From Aliidiomarina celeris (GTDB lineage Bacteria; Pseudomonadota; Gammaproteobacteria; Enterobacterales; Alteromonadaceae): a stretch of 64,000 nucleotides of DNA. Positions 34,900-46,267 of this stretch are shown piece by piece. Below the pieces are notes generated by a model. That model saw only the letters and a list, made by a program, of their open reading frames with translations, was not told the origin of the DNA and did not search any database. Each line of letters begins with the position of its first letter. Positions within the stretch are counted from its first letter, which is position 1. The position numbers were made by a program, and so were the translations under genes. Location: positions 1-64,000 of the forward strand of contig NZ_QMIL01000006.1 in NCBI RefSeq assembly GCF_003316875.1, in the 5' to 3' direction.

Positions 34900-36211
34900 A
34901 GTTCATGGCGAGGTAAACACGCTGACGGCTTTCTATCATTGCCATTTGTTGTTGCGCGCGTGCCTGAAAGCTTGGTAGCTCGTTAGCAGGCAACGACTCG
35001 GCTTGCGGTAATTTTACCGTACGTGGGTTGCGGTGCGCGCCGTCGACTAAAAATTCGTAATGCAGGTGGGCACCGGTAACACGGCCAGTGGCACCAACGC
35101 GCCCAATCACTTCGCCCTGACGAACCCGCTCACCTTGACTCACATGGCGACGGCTGAGGTGAAGGTATTTGGTAACATAGCGTTCGCCATGCTGCACAAA
35201 AATATAATGCCCGTTGAGGTTGTTGTAGGCACTTGCAATTACGCGGCCGTCGCCTGCAGACATCACTGGGGTGCCAGTTGGCGCCGCATAGTCGATACCA
35301 TTGTGGGGTGCTACGCGGCCTGTTACTGGGTGCATACGGCGCGGGTTAAAATCTGAGCTTACCCGGGTGAAGTGTACCGGAGAGCGCAAAAAGGTTTTGC
35401 GCATGTTTTTGCCTTCCGGCGTGTAGTAATTACCGTTTTCATGCTTTACGGCTTGAAACTTTTCGCGTTGGTTAATAAATTCCGCTGCAATAATGTCGCC
35501 GGTGCCGACATATTCACCGTCAATGAACTTCTGCTCGTAAAGTACGCTAAAGGAGTCGCCTTGGCGAATGTCGAGCGCGAAGTCGACGTCCCAGCCAAAC
35601 AACTCCGCCAAATTCATAATCTGCGCTTGCGTTAAGCCCGCTTGCACACCTGCATTCCAGAAATTACTGGTAATAGTTGCATGAGCAAAAGCTAAGCGCG
35701 CCTCAACTTCTTTGGTTTCTCTTTTACTCAAATAGGTATTCGATTCTGCGTCTTTGTAGATTACAAAGGTTTCGATCTCGTTCAGGGCATAGCGTAGTTC
35801 AATAATGTCGTTATTTTCTTCTTTTGCCACATAAAGTGTATCGCCAGGGTGAATGCGGCGTAAAATGTTCGCATCTGGAGCTTGGGTAACGCGGTAAAGT
35901 TGCTGCGCACTGAGGCCTAGTTGTTGAAAAATCACCGCAAGGTTGTCGCCAGAACGAACAGTGTGTTGCACCCACTCAGGTTCTGCTTCGGTAACTTCAG
36001 GAAGGCTGTCGTTTTGCAATGCTAAAGGCAAAGGATAACGTTTACCGAGTTCGAATTGCTCCGCGGCTTCTGTGTTTCTGGAGGCACTCGCCTGCTCTGA
36101 GGGCCAAATTAATAGCACCAGTAAAAAAGCAGAAATCCCCGAAATTGTTATTTTATGCTTGCGCGGCAGTTTACCTACCGCTGTTGTTATTGGTTTTACC
36201 ATAAATGACAT
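34886..36211 (-). CDS. M23 murein DD-endopeptidase (MepM-like)
   Basis: Cleaves peptide cross-links so new peptidoglycan can be inserted. 441 residues: membrane anchor or signal (about 20-37), LysM-like module (about 80-128, HTVRSGDNLAVIFQQLG), an intervening domain, and a C-terminal M23 peptidase with zinc ligands His303 and Asp307 (HNGIDYAAP) and His384 (AHLHYEF), plus His351. This is the layout of E. coli MepM/YebA (440 residues). It shares 14 nt with anmK. It is divergent from tyrS, as mepM-type genes and tyrS often are near anmK in relatives. Confidence 0.92.
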   Translation of the reverse strand: MSFMVKPITTAVGKLPRKHKITISGISAFLLVLLIWPSEQASASRNTEAAEQFELGKRYPLPLALQNDSLPEVTEAEPEWVQHTVRSGDNLAVIFQQLGLSAQQLYRVTQAPDANILRRIHPGDTLYVAKEENNDIIELRYALNEIETFVIYKDAESNTYLSKRETKEVEARLAFAHATITSNFWNAGVQAGLTQAQIMNLAELFGWDVDFALDIRQGDSFSVLYEQKFIDGEYVGTGDIIAAEFINQREKFQAVKHENGNYYTPEGKNMRKTFLRSPVHFTRVSSDFNPRRMHPVTGRVAPHNGIDYAAPTGTPVMSAGDGRVIASAYNNLNGHYIFVQHGERYVTKYLHLSRRHVSQGERVRQGEVIGRVGATGRVTGAHLHYEFLVDGAHRNPRTVKLPQAESLPANELPSFQARAQQQMAMIESRQRVYLAMNYGND

Positions 36212-36275
36212 GGACCTTTTCGTTGCGCAGCCTTAGCATAATACCATTTTTTTTAAATGGCTAGTATCGCTTAGA

Positions 36276-36304
36276 TTCATTAACAATGCGGTTTACAGTA
36301 GAAT
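36276..36304 (+). promoter_or_regulatory. weak candidate promoter of tyrS
   Basis: TTCATT and TAGAAT are 17 bp apart, 50 bp before the tyrS ATG. The -10 is good (5/6) and the -35 poor. A short A/T hairpin, CCATTT with AAATGG, lies just upstream at 36244-36260. No T-box-like leader is visible. Confidence 0.3.
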
Positions 36305-36354
36305 GACAAACCAGAAAAAAGTTCACCTATTATTCAATAAGACTGGAGTAAAGA

Positions 36355-37557
36355 ATGAATAACACAGTCGCCGATGCGATGGCGCTAATTACACGTGGGG
36401 TCGACGAGGTTCTTTTACGTGAGGAATTGGAAAAGAAACTCAGCCGTGGCAAACCGTTAACGGTAAAAGCCGGTTTTGATCCAACCGCTCCAGATCTGCA
36501 TTTAGGCCACACGGTGCTACTGAATAAGCTTAAGGCATTTCAGGAGTTGGGCCATAAAGTTATTTTCTTAATCGGTGACTTTACTGGCATGATTGGCGAT
36601 CCAACGGGTAAGAACGTAACCCGCAAGCCGCTGTCGCGGGAAGACGTGGTAGCCAATGCTGAAACCTATAAGGAACAGGTGTTTAAAGTGCTTGATCCGG
36701 AGCGAACTGAAGTTCGCTTTAACAGTGAATGGATGAATGAGCTTGGTGCTGCCGGTATGATTAAGCTCGCCTCGCGGCAAACCGTAGCCCGCATGCTTGA
36801 GCGAGACGATTTTAAAAAGCGCTACAAAGAAGGCCAAGCAATTGCGATTCATGAATTCTTGTATCCACTTGTACAAGGTTGGGATTCGGTAGCGTTGAAA
36901 GCAGACGTTGAATTGGGTGGCACCGACCAGCGTTTTAATCTTTTGATGGGCCGAGAACTACAACGGGAAGAGGGGCAGGAGCCACAAACGGTCATTACAG
37001 TACCGCTGTTGGAAGGCTTAGACGGCGTGCAAAAAATGTCGAAGTCACTGGGCAACTATGTGGGAATTACGGACGCGCCTAATGATATGTTTGGCAAAAT
37101 CATGTCGGTGTCCGACGACCTTATGTGGCGCTACTTCGAGCTTTTGAGTTTTCGTTCTAGTAATGAAATTGAAGTATTGAAAGCTAGCGTTGAAGGCGGC
37201 GAAAACCCACGTAACGTAAAAGTGTTGCTGGCTAAAGAGTTGATCACGCGGTTTCATGACGAAAATGCAGCAGAGTCGGCTGAGCAAGACTTCATTCAGC
37301 GTTTTCAGAAAAATGCCATTCCAGACGACATGCCGGAAGTTGAGTTGAAGTTAGACGAAGCGCAAATGGGGATAGCCAGTGTACTTAAAGAAGCTGGCTT
37401 AGTGGCCTCTACTTCTGAAGCCATGCGCATGATCAAGCAAAATGCAGTGAAAATTGACGGCGAACGAGTGAGCGACAACAAAACTACTTGTGCACACGGT
37501 ACGAGCGTTTATCAGGTAGGTAAGCGTAAGTTTGCGCGAATTACCTTGCTAAAATAA
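36355..37557 (+). CDS. tyrS: tyrosyl-tRNA synthetase (KMSKS type)
   Basis: Charges tRNA(Tyr). 400 residues. Class I motifs are HLGH (49-52, in [11 protein letters not shown]) and KMSKS (227-231), and a C-terminal S4 RNA-binding domain begins about residue 340 ([20 protein letters not shown]). The sequence differs from E. coli TyrS, which has KFGKT at the signature; this is the TyrZ-like branch found in Pseudomonas, Haemophilus and Vibrio. ATG preceded by GGAG. A strong terminator follows. Confidence 0.95.
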   Translation: MNNTVADAMALITRGVDEVLLREELEKKLSRGKPLTVKAGFDPTAPDLHLGHTVLLNKLKAFQELGHKVIFLIGDFTGMIGDPTGKNVTRKPLSREDVVANAETYKEQVFKVLDPERTEVRFNSEWMNELGAAGMIKLASRQTVARMLERDDFKKRYKEGQAIAIHEFLYPLVQGWDSVALKADVELGGTDQRFNLLMGRELQREEGQEPQTVITVPLLEGLDGVQKMSKSLGNYVGITDAPNDMFGKIMSVSDDLMWRYFELLSFRSSNEIEVLKASVEGGENPRNVKVLLAKELITRFHDENAAESAEQDFIQRFQKNAIPDDMPEVELKLDEAQMGIASVLKEAGLVASTSEAMRMIKQNAVKIDGERVSDNKTTCAHGTSVYQVGKRKFARITLLK

Positions 37558-37582
37558 CCTTAATGCTAGGTTAAGCGCACAT

Positions 37583-37610
37583 AAAAAAAAGGAGCCGAGG
37601 CTCCTTTTTT
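37583..37610. terminator. bidirectional intrinsic terminator
   Basis: GGAGCC and GGCTCC flanked by A8 on the left and T6 on the right form a hairpin that can end transcription from both directions: tyrS from the left and the chemoreceptor gene from the right, which end on either side of it. Confidence 0.85.
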
Positions 37611-37638
37611 CTTTCGTAATTTCTTTTGAACGAGCGGT

Positions 37639-39639
37639 TTACACTCGGAAGCTACGAATTGAGTCTTGCATTTCTGCAGACAGCCGAGCTACTTCGGCGC
37701 TTGCTTCATCGGTTTGCATAGCGCCACTTTCAGCACGCTCTGCAATCGCCACAATTTGCTCTAGCTTTTCGCTGATCTCTTGACTCGTTGCGTTTTGCTG
37801 CTCTGCCGCAGTGGCAATATGGGTACTGCTGTCAGACGCCTGATGTACCGAGTCGGTAATAGCTTGTAAGGCAACGGCCTGTTCCTCGGTTTGGGTTACG
37901 CAGGTTTCCGCTTGCTTGCGGCCACGGTGCATAACTTCAACGGCACGTACCGAGTCGGTCTGCAGGCTCTCAATCATTTTCTGAATTTCTTCAGTCGACT
38001 GCTGTGTGCGACTTGCTAAGGTGCGCACTTCATCAGCAACCACTGCGAAGCCTCGGCCTTGTTCACCCGCGCGCGCTGCTTCAATAGCGGCATTGAGCGC
38101 CAGTAGATTGGTTTGGTCGGCAATGCTACGAATGACATCGAGAATACCGCCAATGTTCGAACTGTTTTCTGAGAGCTGGTTAATAACCTCGGAGGCGTTT
38201 TGGATTTCGCGCGCTAAACTTTCAATGGTGCGACGGTTCTCTTCCGAAATAACTTTAACGCGCGCGGCTTCTTCGTCGGAGTGCTGGATTTCGCGTAATG
38301 CGTCGGTTGCAGCACGGGCGACTTCAGACGAAGTGCTGGTCATTTCCTGTGTTGCTGCCGCCACTTGTTCAACTTGTGAACGTTGTTCTTGAATGGCGTC
38401 GCGACTCTCTGCCGACACACTCGAAGATTCTTCCGCTGCCGTTGCTAACTGAGTTGCGCGATTGGCAATACCTTCAATGAGCGAGCGCAAGTTACGCGTG
38501 AGTTTATTAATGTTCTTCGCTAGCTCACCAAATTCATCTTCGCTCGAAGCGTCGAGTTGTTGTGTGAGGTCGCCCGCCGCCATGGTGTTCAAGTGTTCGT
38601 TTACGCGGTTGAGCGGCGCGGTAATGGCGCGCACGGTGATAAAGCTAATGCCCACGGCAAGCGCAATCGAGACTAAGGTAAGCGCAATGTTGAGTATGCT
38701 GCTTCGATTCATCGTATTCGTTGCATCTTGCTTGGTGGTGTCTGCTAAGCGCTGCACTTGTTGTTGCAGCTCAACCATATCCTCAAGTATACGGTCCATG
38801 CGTGCAGCGTTCTCGGTGATCATCCGTTGGCTGTTCGCACGCAAATTCAACGAGCTGAGTACCGTTTCAACGAGTGCATCGGAAGAGCCGATTAGTGCAC
38901 TTGTTGCGCTATTTAAGTGCGCTTGTATGTCGCTAATAAGAGGGTGCCCATTGGCTAAGCCTGAAACTGTGTTAAAGCGTTCGGTTACTGTATTTACCGC
39001 GACTTCAATTTCACTTTGAATAATTTCGGCGCGGTTAATATCTTCTACGGCAATAAGGTCATAACTCAGAGTGACTAAGCTGTTCAATGAGGTTTCTAAT
39101 AACCCAGCTTGGTTAAATAGTTCGCGTGAAATACTTTCATCATCGGTAAGGTCAAGTAGCAACATGGCTGCGTCGTCAGACGAAAATTCGACGTCACGGA
39201 TACGCTCTTCACTTCTAGAGATCAATGATAAATAGCGTTGTTGCGCATCGATAACTTCGCCCGCGTCTGCTGCGAAGCGCTCGGCGCGTTCCCGAACGTC
39301 GGCAATATTGGTACGTTGCCCAGCTTGGTTCAGCACTTGAGTAAGGGTGCGTAGGTCGGCCTCTAATGTACTGTTATGGGCTTGATAAAAATTACGATTA
39401 CGGCTAATCGCCTCTTCATTTTGCTCGTGATAAGTTTCCAGCTGAACGTTGCTGATTTGAAGAAGTTCAGTTTGTATCGAGCCCACACCCAGCAGCGACG
39501 GAATAGCGACAGAATTCACTTCTTCGGTTGAGTTACCGATACTGCGCAAGCCAAAATATGAACTTATGCTGATGATAAAGAGCAAGGCAGTGATGATGGC
39601 AAAACCACCGATAACGCGCATTGCAACAGTAATTCTCAT
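37639..39639 (-). CDS. methyl-accepting chemotaxis protein
   Basis: A 666-residue chemoreceptor: membrane helix 1 (about 8-28), a periplasmic all-helical sensor of about 280 residues (29-312), membrane helix 2 (about 314-337), HAMP (about 336-390) and a methyl-accepting signalling domain (about 410-666) with the hairpin tip [38 protein letters not shown]. The long four-helix-like periplasmic part is consistent with a helical bimodular (HBM) sensor, but I cannot confirm that. The end [10 protein letters not shown] lacks the NWETF-type pentapeptide for CheR binding. No other chemotaxis gene is nearby; the ligand is unknown. Confidence 0.92.
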   Translation of the reverse strand: MRITVAMRVIGGFAIITALLFIISISSYFGLRSIGNSTEEVNSVAIPSLLGVGSIQTELLQISNVQLETYHEQNEEAISRNRNFYQAHNSTLEADLRTLTQVLNQAGQRTNIADVRERAERFAADAGEVIDAQQRYLSLISRSEERIRDVEFSSDDAAMLLLDLTDDESISRELFNQAGLLETSLNSLVTLSYDLIAVEDINRAEIIQSEIEVAVNTVTERFNTVSGLANGHPLISDIQAHLNSATSALIGSSDALVETVLSSLNLRANSQRMITENAARMDRILEDMVELQQQVQRLADTTKQDATNTMNRSSILNIALTLVSIALAVGISFITVRAITAPLNRVNEHLNTMAAGDLTQQLDASSEDEFGELAKNINKLTRNLRSLIEGIANRATQLATAAEESSSVSAESRDAIQEQRSQVEQVAAATQEMTSTSSEVARAATDALREIQHSDEEAARVKVISEENRRTIESLAREIQNASEVINQLSENSSNIGGILDVIRSIADQTNLLALNAAIEAARAGEQGRGFAVVADEVRTLASRTQQSTEEIQKMIESLQTDSVRAVEVMHRGRKQAETCVTQTEEQAVALQAITDSVHQASDSSTHIATAAEQQNATSQEISEKLEQIVAIAERAESGAMQTDEASAEVARLSAEMQDSIRSFRV

Positions 39640-39672
39640 AATTAGGCTCCACTCACTAACATCGAACGTATT

Positions 39673-40482
39673 TTAATCACATGCAGGCACACTGACCCGC
39701 TCTTTTCTTTTACAGTCGTAAAGGGTGAGGGCATTGCCCCAAACGCACCCTGTATCTAAACCAATAATATCGCTTCGTTCTGTTTTACCAGAAAGCGCCG
39801 CCCAATGGCCAAAAAATAATGTGCTTTTCTCTTTTAGCCGAAAAGTATACCACGGTTTTAAGCTATCGAGAGCCTCGCTTTCGGGAGCTTCTTTGTGGTT
39901 GAACTCGAGCGCGCCGTCGGCATTGCAATAGCGCATACGCGTTAATGCATTGATTATAAATCGGTATCGGTCAGGTTCCGGTAAACTTGAACACCAATAG
40001 ACAGGTTCATTACCATACATAGACGCGAGCAGTTGCACATAAGACGCGCTGGAAAGCATCAGCTCTACGCTCTGGGCGTATTCGTGGGCCTGTTGGACAG
40101 ACCATTGCGGCGGTACGCCCGCATGGGAAACAAAAAGTTGTTCATGGGCGTTGAATAAGGTGAGTGGTTGATTGCGTAGCCAATTGATTAACGTGCGAGA
40201 ACCTTCATGCTCTATTATCTCGGCCGTTCGGTCTTGTGGTTTTTGCGGGCGAATGCCGTTTGCTACCGCCAGGAAATGCAGATCATGGTTGCCAAGCGTT
40301 GCCTGAAACGAGTCGCCGAGGCCATGCAAATAAAGAAGAGTTTTCAGCGACTGCGGGCCACGACCAATTAAGTCGCCAACGGCCCAGAGGTCGTCGGTAC
40401 CCGGGTTGAACTCAACTTCGGCCAGCAATTTTGTAAGGCTTTTAAAGCAGCCGTGAATGTCACCAACGATATAGCGGCTCAC
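39673..40482 (-). CDS. apaH: bis(5'-nucleosyl)-tetraphosphatase (symmetrical)
   Basis: Hydrolyses Ap4A to two ADP. 269 residues. Metallophosphatase motifs: YIVGDIHGCFKSL, AVGDLIGRGPQS, LGNHDLHFL and, later, SHAGVPPQW and GHWAALSGKT. It lies 13 nt after apaG and ends the lptD-surA-pdxA-rsmA-apaG-apaH run, in the same order as E. coli. Confidence 0.97.
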   Translation of the reverse strand: MSRYIVGDIHGCFKSLTKLLAEVEFNPGTDDLWAVGDLIGRGPQSLKTLLYLHGLGDSFQATLGNHDLHFLAVANGIRPQKPQDRTAEIIEHEGSRTLINWLRNQPLTLFNAHEQLFVSHAGVPPQWSVQQAHEYAQSVELMLSSASYVQLLASMYGNEPVYWCSSLPEPDRYRFIINALTRMRYCNADGALEFNHKEAPESEALDSLKPWYTFRLKEKSTLFFGHWAALSGKTERSDIIGLDTGCVWGNALTLYDCKRKERVSVPACD

Positions 40483-40495
40483 AAGGTCCTCGGCG

Positions 40496-40873
40496 TTAAT
40501 GCAGTATATGGGGTAAGGCTAAACGGAAGCGCGGAATGGCGACTTGCAATGCCTGCTCGGTTAGCGTTTTCATGCCGTAATAACCTTCCATGGTGCCAAC
40601 TGGCGTTTTCAGTACGGCACCACTGGTGTAGCTGAAGCTGGCACCTGCTTCAATGATTGGCTGTTGTCCGACAACGCCGTCGCCACGAACTTCGGATATA
40701 TCGCCATTGGCATCGGTAATGGTCCATGCCCGATTCAGTAGTTGTACCGCCTCCTCTCCGCGATTGGTGAGGGTAATGGTATAGGCAAACACAAATTGTT
40801 CGCGGTCAGGATCAGATTGTGCAGGGAGGTAATTGGTCTGCACATGAACAATGACATCAGTGTGCTTCATCAT
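40496..40873 (-). CDS. apaG: ApaG domain protein
   Basis: 125 residues with an ApaG fibronectin-like fold: [46 protein letters not shown] and [20 protein letters not shown]. Linked by genetics to cobalt/magnesium tolerance and Ap4A metabolism; the biochemical role is unclear. Starts within the end of rsmA (17-nt overlap). Confidence 0.95.
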   Translation of the reverse strand: MMKHTDVIVHVQTNYLPAQSDPDREQFVFAYTITLTNRGEEAVQLLNRAWTITDANGDISEVRGDGVVGQQPIIEAGASFSYTSGAVLKTPVGTMEGYYGMKTLTEQALQVAIPRFRLALPHILH

Positions 40874-41681
40874 TACTTGAGTGTTCCGCTAGCCAGTTTG
40901 TAATTTTTACAAAGTCTTCAACCGAGCGCACTTCCGGGCGATCCGCAGGGTTAATTCCGAGCTGCTCTAAAGTGTCGGCGCTTATTAATTCTTTCAAGTT
41001 GTTGCGTAAGGTTTTTCGGCGCTGATGAAAAGCAGTGTGGCATACATGGTTGAGCAGCGCTCGGTCAGCAACAGGGTAGGGCGGGTGCTCATACGGCTCA
41101 AGTCGAACCACGGCCGAATCAACTTTAGGTGCAGGAGTAAAAGAATGCGGTGGAACCTCGAGTACCGGTGTTACCTTGCAGCATTGCTGAACCATAACCG
41201 ACAGCCGACCAAAGGTTTTGCTGCCGGGACCTGCTGCCATGCGGTCAACAACTTCCTTTTGTAGCATAAAATGCATGTCGTCGATTACGTCGAGCGCACT
41301 CAACAGATGAAAGATAAGCGGCGTAGAAATATTATAGGGAAGGTTGCCAAATACCCGTAACTTGCCGTCGAGTTGCCGCGCCAATGCAGTGAAGTCGAAT
41401 TTGAGCGCATCGTTTCGATGCACGGTGATCTTACCTGCCATGGTCGGGTCGTTTTCTAGCCGGGCGGCAAGATCTCGGTCGAGCTCTACCACATGAAGAT
41501 GGTCGGCGCGCTCTAAAATTGGGCGAGTAAGTGCAGCAAGGCCGGGGCCAATTTCAATCAAATGCTGCTGTGGTTTTGGAAAAACAGCGGCAACAATGCC
41601 ACTAATGACCTGCTCGTCGTGTAAAAAGTTTTGCCCAAAGCGCTTGCGCGCGCGGTGGCCGTCCATTGTTCTGTTTGTCAT
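40857..41681 (-). CDS. rsmA: 16S rRNA adenine-1518/1519 dimethyltransferase
   Basis: KsgA: dimethylates two adenines in helix 45 of 16S rRNA during 30S maturation. 274 residues. SAM motif I is [16 protein letters not shown] and the catalytic motif IV is [10 protein letters not shown]; also [14 protein letters not shown] near the start. Overlaps pdxA by 4 nt and apaG by 17 nt. Confidence 0.97.
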   Translation of the reverse strand: MTNRTMDGHRARKRFGQNFLHDEQVISGIVAAVFPKPQQHLIEIGPGLAALTRPILERADHLHVVELDRDLAARLENDPTMAGKITVHRNDALKFDFTALARQLDGKLRVFGNLPYNISTPLIFHLLSALDVIDDMHFMLQKEVVDRMAAGPGSKTFGRLSVMVQQCCKVTPVLEVPPHSFTPAPKVDSAVVRLEPYEHPPYPVADRALLNHVCHTAFHQRRKTLRNNLKELISADTLEQLGINPADRPEVRSVEDFVKITNWLAEHSSNDEAH

Positions 41682-42667
41682 ACTATTTTCTTGTTTGCCA
41701 TAGTGAGTGCTTGTTCAAGTGCCAAGTAAAAACTACCCGGGTCGGCGAGCCCTGTGCCGGCTAAATCTAGTGCCGTGCCGTGGTCGACTGAAGTACGAAT
41801 AAAGGGCAAGCCAAGGGTAATATTTACCGCTTTGCCAAAGCCTTTGTATTTAAGTACAGGTAATCCTTGGTCGTGATACATTGCCAGTACTACGTCTGCT
41901 CGTTCTAAATATTTCGGCTGAAAAATGGTGTCGGCTGGGAGCGGTCCTTCCAATACATAGCCCTTTTCTTCGCGCAACAGCTCTAGAGTAGGCGTTATGG
42001 TGTCTATTTCTTCGTAGCCTAAATGGCCACCTTCACCTGCATGCGGGTTGAGCCCACACACCAAGATGTGCGGATGTGCAATGCCGAACTTGATTTGCAA
42101 ATCGTGATGTACAATGTCAATAACTCGGGTGAGGCGCTCAGCCGTAATAGCCTTAGACACGTAGGCAAGCGGAATATGTGTGGTCACTAACGCTACGTTT
42201 AATCCCTCCGTACTCAACATCATGACCACGTCGGAGCAATTGGCTTGCTGTGCAAAAAACTCGGTATGGCCGCTAAAGGCAATACCAGACTGATTAATAA
42301 TGCCTTTGTGCACAGGCCCCGTTACTATTGCCGCCGTTTGCCCGCTTAAGTTGGCTTGACTGGCCGCAGCAAGAGTGGCAACAACATAGTGACCGTTGTC
42401 TTCATTTAAAATGCCGGGCTCTACCGGCACTTGAGTGGGAATGTGCTGAATAGTCAGTGTTCCTGGCGCCTGTGGTTCGGCTGCTTTGCTCGGGTCGAAT
42501 TCGCGCAAGGCAAGCGGCAGTGCTAAGCGCGCCGCGCGTTGTAATAACAAGTTTTGGTCGGCAAACACCACTAGCTCTGCAGGCGCGCCTTTCTGTGCTA
42601 ACTGCACAACAAGGTCAGGACCAATACCTGCGGGTTCGCCGGGCGTAATTGCGATCCGTAAGGTCAT
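41678..42667 (-). CDS. pdxA: 4-hydroxythreonine-4-phosphate dehydrogenase
   Basis: Oxidises 4-phosphohydroxy-L-threonine in the DXP-dependent PLP route. 329 residues, as in E. coli. Starts [16 protein letters not shown]; metal ligands in [28 protein letters not shown] and [16 protein letters not shown]. Overlaps surA and rsmA by 4 nt each. Epd, acting earlier in the same pathway, is encoded at the other end of the window. Confidence 0.97.
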   Translation of the reverse strand: MTLRIAITPGEPAGIGPDLVVQLAQKGAPAELVVFADQNLLLQRAARLALPLALREFDPSKAAEPQAPGTLTIQHIPTQVPVEPGILNEDNGHYVVATLAAASQANLSGQTAAIVTGPVHKGIINQSGIAFSGHTEFFAQQANCSDVVMMLSTEGLNVALVTTHIPLAYVSKAITAERLTRVIDIVHHDLQIKFGIAHPHILVCGLNPHAGEGGHLGYEEIDTITPTLELLREEKGYVLEGPLPADTIFQPKYLERADVVLAMYHDQGLPVLKYKGFGKAVNITLGLPFIRTSVDHGTALDLAGTGLADPGSFYLALEQALTMANKKIV

Positions 42668-43950
42668 TGAGTTTTGAACTCTACATACGCTTCGTCACGC
42701 ACTTCTTGCTGCCAAATGTTCAGCTCTTCTTGGTATTTCCGGCTATAAAGCAGTTGCCGCGCACGATCACGAGTACGCTGTTCGGTAACGTCTTGTACAC
42801 GGCGCTCTAATACTTCAACGATATGCCAGCCATGCTCAGTACGGAAAGGTTCACTGATACGCCCGACATCTTGTCGAGCAACTCGATCTCGGAATTCCGG
42901 AACATACACGTCGGGTACAGCAAAGCCTAAGTCGCCACCATTGCGTGCAGAGCCGGGATCGGCAGAGTGCTCGCCGGCCAGCTCTGCAAAAGTAGCTTCG
43001 CCGGTTTCAATGCGCTGTTTAAAGTCGCGTAACATTTGCTGAGCTCTATTGTCCGACAAAATAACGGAGGGTTGCACAAGTATATGGCGTGCCCGTACTT
43101 CTTCGATTTCGGCTTGCTCAGCACCGCGAATGTCGTGAATACGCAAAATGTGGTAACCAATACCACTGCGTAACGGCCCGAGTGTTGCGCCTTTGCTGTT
43201 GTTTTCTTCCACTGCAGCTGCAAATAAAGTGGGCATACTGTTCGACGTAAGCCAGCCCATGTCACCGCCTTCAAGTGCGTTTGAAGCACTGGAAACCGAT
43301 ACCGCGAGGTCACGGAAACTATCGCCTTGGTTGAGCCGCTCCATGACCTGCTCTGCTTGCTCGAGACTAGCGTTCATGTCGAGGTCGCCATTTTCATTTT
43401 GTACCCGTACTAAAATTTGCCCAAGCTCGTATTCCGTTTGCGTGCCGCCTTGCTCTTGAATAATTTGCACCAGCATATCTATTTCTTGTGGGCTCATATA
43501 AATACGCCGTTGAATCGACATGCGTTGCACTTCGCTCACAACAATTTGGCGACGAATGTTTTCACGGTAGTCCGCCCAAGACTGGCCTCTTAACTCAATT
43601 TGGTTGCGAAAAGCATCTATTGGCAAGTTGTTGTCTGCAGCAATAGAAGAAATAGCTTGGTCGAGTTGCGAGTCACTAATAGCAAAGCCCATGCGGCGCG
43701 CCATTTGTAGCTGCAATGACTCATTAATTAAGCGTTCAGAAGCTTGCACTCGCAGCGCTTCGTCGCTGGGTATACTGCGCCCGTCACTTTCCAGATTCAT
43801 TTTTACTTGGCGAATCAAGTCTTCAATTTCACTTTCCAGAACAATGTCTTCATCGACAACTATGGCAATGCGATCGAGGGGCTCGGCGTTCACTGAGAAC
43901 GCAAGCACCGCAACACATAAACTGGTAATACAGAGGTTCAAAAGCTTCAT
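42664..43950 (-). CDS. surA: periplasmic chaperone and prolyl isomerase SurA
   Basis: Escorts outer-membrane proteins, including LptD, through the periplasm. 428 residues, exactly the E. coli length: signal peptide (cleavage near NAE, 21-23), SurA N-domain (about 24-165), first parvulin domain (about 168-270) and second parvulin domain (about 280-385, [10 protein letters not shown] to [11 protein letters not shown]). It follows lptD by 10 nt, the usual pairing of chaperone and client. Confidence 0.97.
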   Translation of the reverse strand: MKLLNLCITSLCVAVLAFSVNAEPLDRIAIVVDEDIVLESEIEDLIRQVKMNLESDGRSIPSDEALRVQASERLINESLQLQMARRMGFAISDSQLDQAISSIAADNNLPIDAFRNQIELRGQSWADYRENIRRQIVVSEVQRMSIQRRIYMSPQEIDMLVQIIQEQGGTQTEYELGQILVRVQNENGDLDMNASLEQAEQVMERLNQGDSFRDLAVSVSSASNALEGGDMGWLTSNSMPTLFAAAVEENNSKGATLGPLRSGIGYHILRIHDIRGAEQAEIEEVRARHILVQPSVILSDNRAQQMLRDFKQRIETGEATFAELAGEHSADPGSARNGGDLGFAVPDVYVPEFRDRVARQDVGRISEPFRTEHGWHIVEVLERRVQDVTEQRTRDRARQLLYSRKYQEELNIWQQEVRDEAYVEFKTQ

Positions 43951-43960
43951 ATAAATTCCG

Positions 43961-46267
43961 TTAATTACTTAAATAAAAAGGTCGTCGATAACCAAAAATA
44001 CCTTGTTGCAAGATATCCGTTAGTTTTGCTGCGGCGCCGCCTAAACCAGTCAGCATAAATTGTACACTTACGCCGTTATCAAATTCGGCTTCCGCTAAGG
44101 CTCCGTTTGGCACGGTAAGTTCAAAATTACGATTAATTCGACGATAGGCGCTTAGCCGAATAGACCAACAGCAGCTTTCGTATTGCAACCCTAAGAGCGC
44201 GTCCATCGTGCTTCCACGGCGGATATCTTGGTAAAGGTGAGAGGCTAAAGCCCAGTCCGCTGACAAGCGCCATGTTGCGAGCACACCCGCCTGCTCTACT
44301 TGTTGGTCCGTGCCGGTTAAGCCCCGCACTCTCCGATAGTTGAACTGTACCAAGTTATCGGCGTCTTTTCGATACTCAACTGCCACCCGCGCTTTCCGAG
44401 CCAGCTGCAAAGTGGTGTCGTACTGCACTGCGCTACTGACAAACCATTGTTCCGATACACGTAAATCAAGCTCTGCCGACAACTCGGAGTTACTTGCGGT
44501 AATTCGGCTTGATTCGTCGAAGAGCTGGGTTTGGCTCTCGTCGAGATAAAAAATTTGACCCAAACTAAAGCGCAGAAGTTCCTCTGCACCTTGATCAAAC
44601 AGGCTGGTTGAAGCGCCGAGCGTAATTTGATGCGCATCGGCGATACGGTCTAAGCCGGTAAAACGGCGAGGTCGGAAAAGCCCATAGTAGTCGTCTTGAA
44701 TTAAAATTGTGTCATAAATACCAATATTACTTTGATTCCGATAAGGCACGTAAAGATATTGAATTTGTGGTGTTAAGGTTTGCAGTCGGCCGGCCCCTTC
44801 TATACTGCGTTCTAGGTGTAATCGCGCGTTGGTGCGAACTTGGGGTAATATCCGGGAAACGCTGCCTTGCTGCTGTTCGTAATGCGTCACGAGCATACCG
44901 AGCTCTGTTTGCCAGTCCCAACCGGGGCGCTGCAGTTGTAAGCTCATAGTGGGCTCAAAATGAATACGAGTGGTGTAATCGCTGCTGTCATCGGCATTTC
45001 TAAAATGGGTAAATTCGCTAAATACCGAGTAGTCTAACAAACGATTTATCGGCCCATCTTGCCACAAACTCACGCGCGGTAGCGTTTGATAGGGGCGGGT
45101 GTAGGGCCCCAACATTTGAAAGTCTTCCATTTGGATCTGCACATGCCGATTTTCATGGCGATAGTCGACTTGCCCACGACGATATAAATGTGGGTCTGCT
45201 CGATTGGCAAAGGCGCTGGTAAAGTCGTTAATGTAACTATTGTCACTTACCTGCATAAATTCCACGTAACCAGACCAGCGCTCATTAAATTGCGTTGCGT
45301 TTTCAACCCGGAAAAAATGTCGGTTGGGTCGATCTGCAATTTCGCGATCACGCGATAAATATTCACCTTGAATTTCAAATTCATGTTCGGGGGTAAGCTG
45401 TCGGTACTCACCCATCAACATCAGACCACGGCGGGTCATAAATCGAGGCGTTAGCGTTGCGTCTCGGTCGGGCGCAATGTTGAAGTACCAAGGGGCTTCA
45501 AGCTCAATACCGTTGCGCGCGGAGCTGCGAATTGTTGGGTATAGCAATCCCGATTTGCGCTCTTCAGTGAGCGGAAACGTAAAACGAGGAATATACAACA
45601 CCGGTACGTCGAAAATGCGAAATTGAGCGTGTTTGGCGGTGCCCCAACTTTCTTGCTCGTTCATGCTAATTGACGCGGCGCGAATTTCCCATGCGGGGCG
45701 TTCGCCTGGGCATGTAGTGAAGGTACTTGCGCCAAGGTTTACGCCTTGCTGCCCTTCTAACGCACTAATCTGAATAGAGCCTGCAGAGCCATAAGCCGAG
45801 CTGTTTAACAACACATATTCCGATTCACCGACCCGCAAACTGGCATTGGTGGTGTTCGCTTCAATTTCCTCGGCACGAAAAGCAATAAAACCGTCACTGT
45901 AGCGAATGCCATTGTAGGCTCTAAGGGTGCCAGTCCACTGATCTACATCGGCATTCTCGGTGAGGAGCCATTGGTTGCTCTGGCGTAACTCTACGTTGCC
46001 TGCGAAGCGTGCAAAACGGTCTCCGGTAAGCTCTGCGAAGTCAGCGCTTACTTCCATCCATTCGGTATCTTCTACGTCAGTAGTAGTATCGGTGGATGGG
46101 ACCCAATTGGGTTGCACACGACATTGCTGAGCCAATACAAAAGCACTCGGGTTTGCTTGGGCGTGAACGGGTGTGGCCGCTGCGAACAGGCAGATAGCCA
46201 AACAGGCGCAGCTGAGAAAGCTACGTTTTTTGCCGAAAAGCTGTTGTGTTGCGAGCCGATGAAGCAC
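43961..46267 (-). CDS. lptD: LPS-assembly protein LptD
   Basis: Outer-membrane translocon that inserts lipopolysaccharide. 768 residues: signal peptide (to about Ala36), N-terminal OstA/LptA-like domain (about 70-180) and a C-terminal 26-strand barrel. The four disulfide cysteines of E. coli LptD have counterparts at Cys49, Cys186, Cys699 and Cys700 (YESCCWS). The start is GTG after AAGGTGG. The gene leads the operon to apaH and is divergent from amgK; a sigma-E promoter is expected in some relatives but I did not find a clear one. Confidence 0.95.
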   Translation of the reverse strand: MLHRLATQQLFGKKRSFLSCACLAICLFAAATPVHAQANPSAFVLAQQCRVQPNWVPSTDTTTDVEDTEWMEVSADFAELTGDRFARFAGNVELRQSNQWLLTENADVDQWTGTLRAYNGIRYSDGFIAFRAEEIEANTTNASLRVGESEYVLLNSSAYGSAGSIQISALEGQQGVNLGASTFTTCPGERPAWEIRAASISMNEQESWGTAKHAQFRIFDVPVLYIPRFTFPLTEERKSGLLYPTIRSSARNGIELEAPWYFNIAPDRDATLTPRFMTRRGLMLMGEYRQLTPEHEFEIQGEYLSRDREIADRPNRHFFRVENATQFNERWSGYVEFMQVSDNSYINDFTSAFANRADPHLYRRGQVDYRHENRHVQIQMEDFQMLGPYTRPYQTLPRVSLWQDGPINRLLDYSVFSEFTHFRNADDSSDYTTRIHFEPTMSLQLQRPGWDWQTELGMLVTHYEQQQGSVSRILPQVRTNARLHLERSIEGAGRLQTLTPQIQYLYVPYRNQSNIGIYDTILIQDDYYGLFRPRRFTGLDRIADAHQITLGASTSLFDQGAEELLRFSLGQIFYLDESQTQLFDESSRITASNSELSAELDLRVSEQWFVSSAVQYDTTLQLARKARVAVEYRKDADNLVQFNYRRVRGLTGTDQQVEQAGVLATWRLSADWALASHLYQDIRRGSTMDALLGLQYESCCWSIRLSAYRRINRNFELTVPNGALAEAEFDNGVSVQFMLTGLGGAAAKLTDILQQGIFGYRRPFYLSN

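Noticed and set aside
38462-39019. 185-codon antisense frame in the chemoreceptor gene
   Set aside because: It opposes a clear chemoreceptor, has no ribosome site and arises from codon bias of the sense strand.
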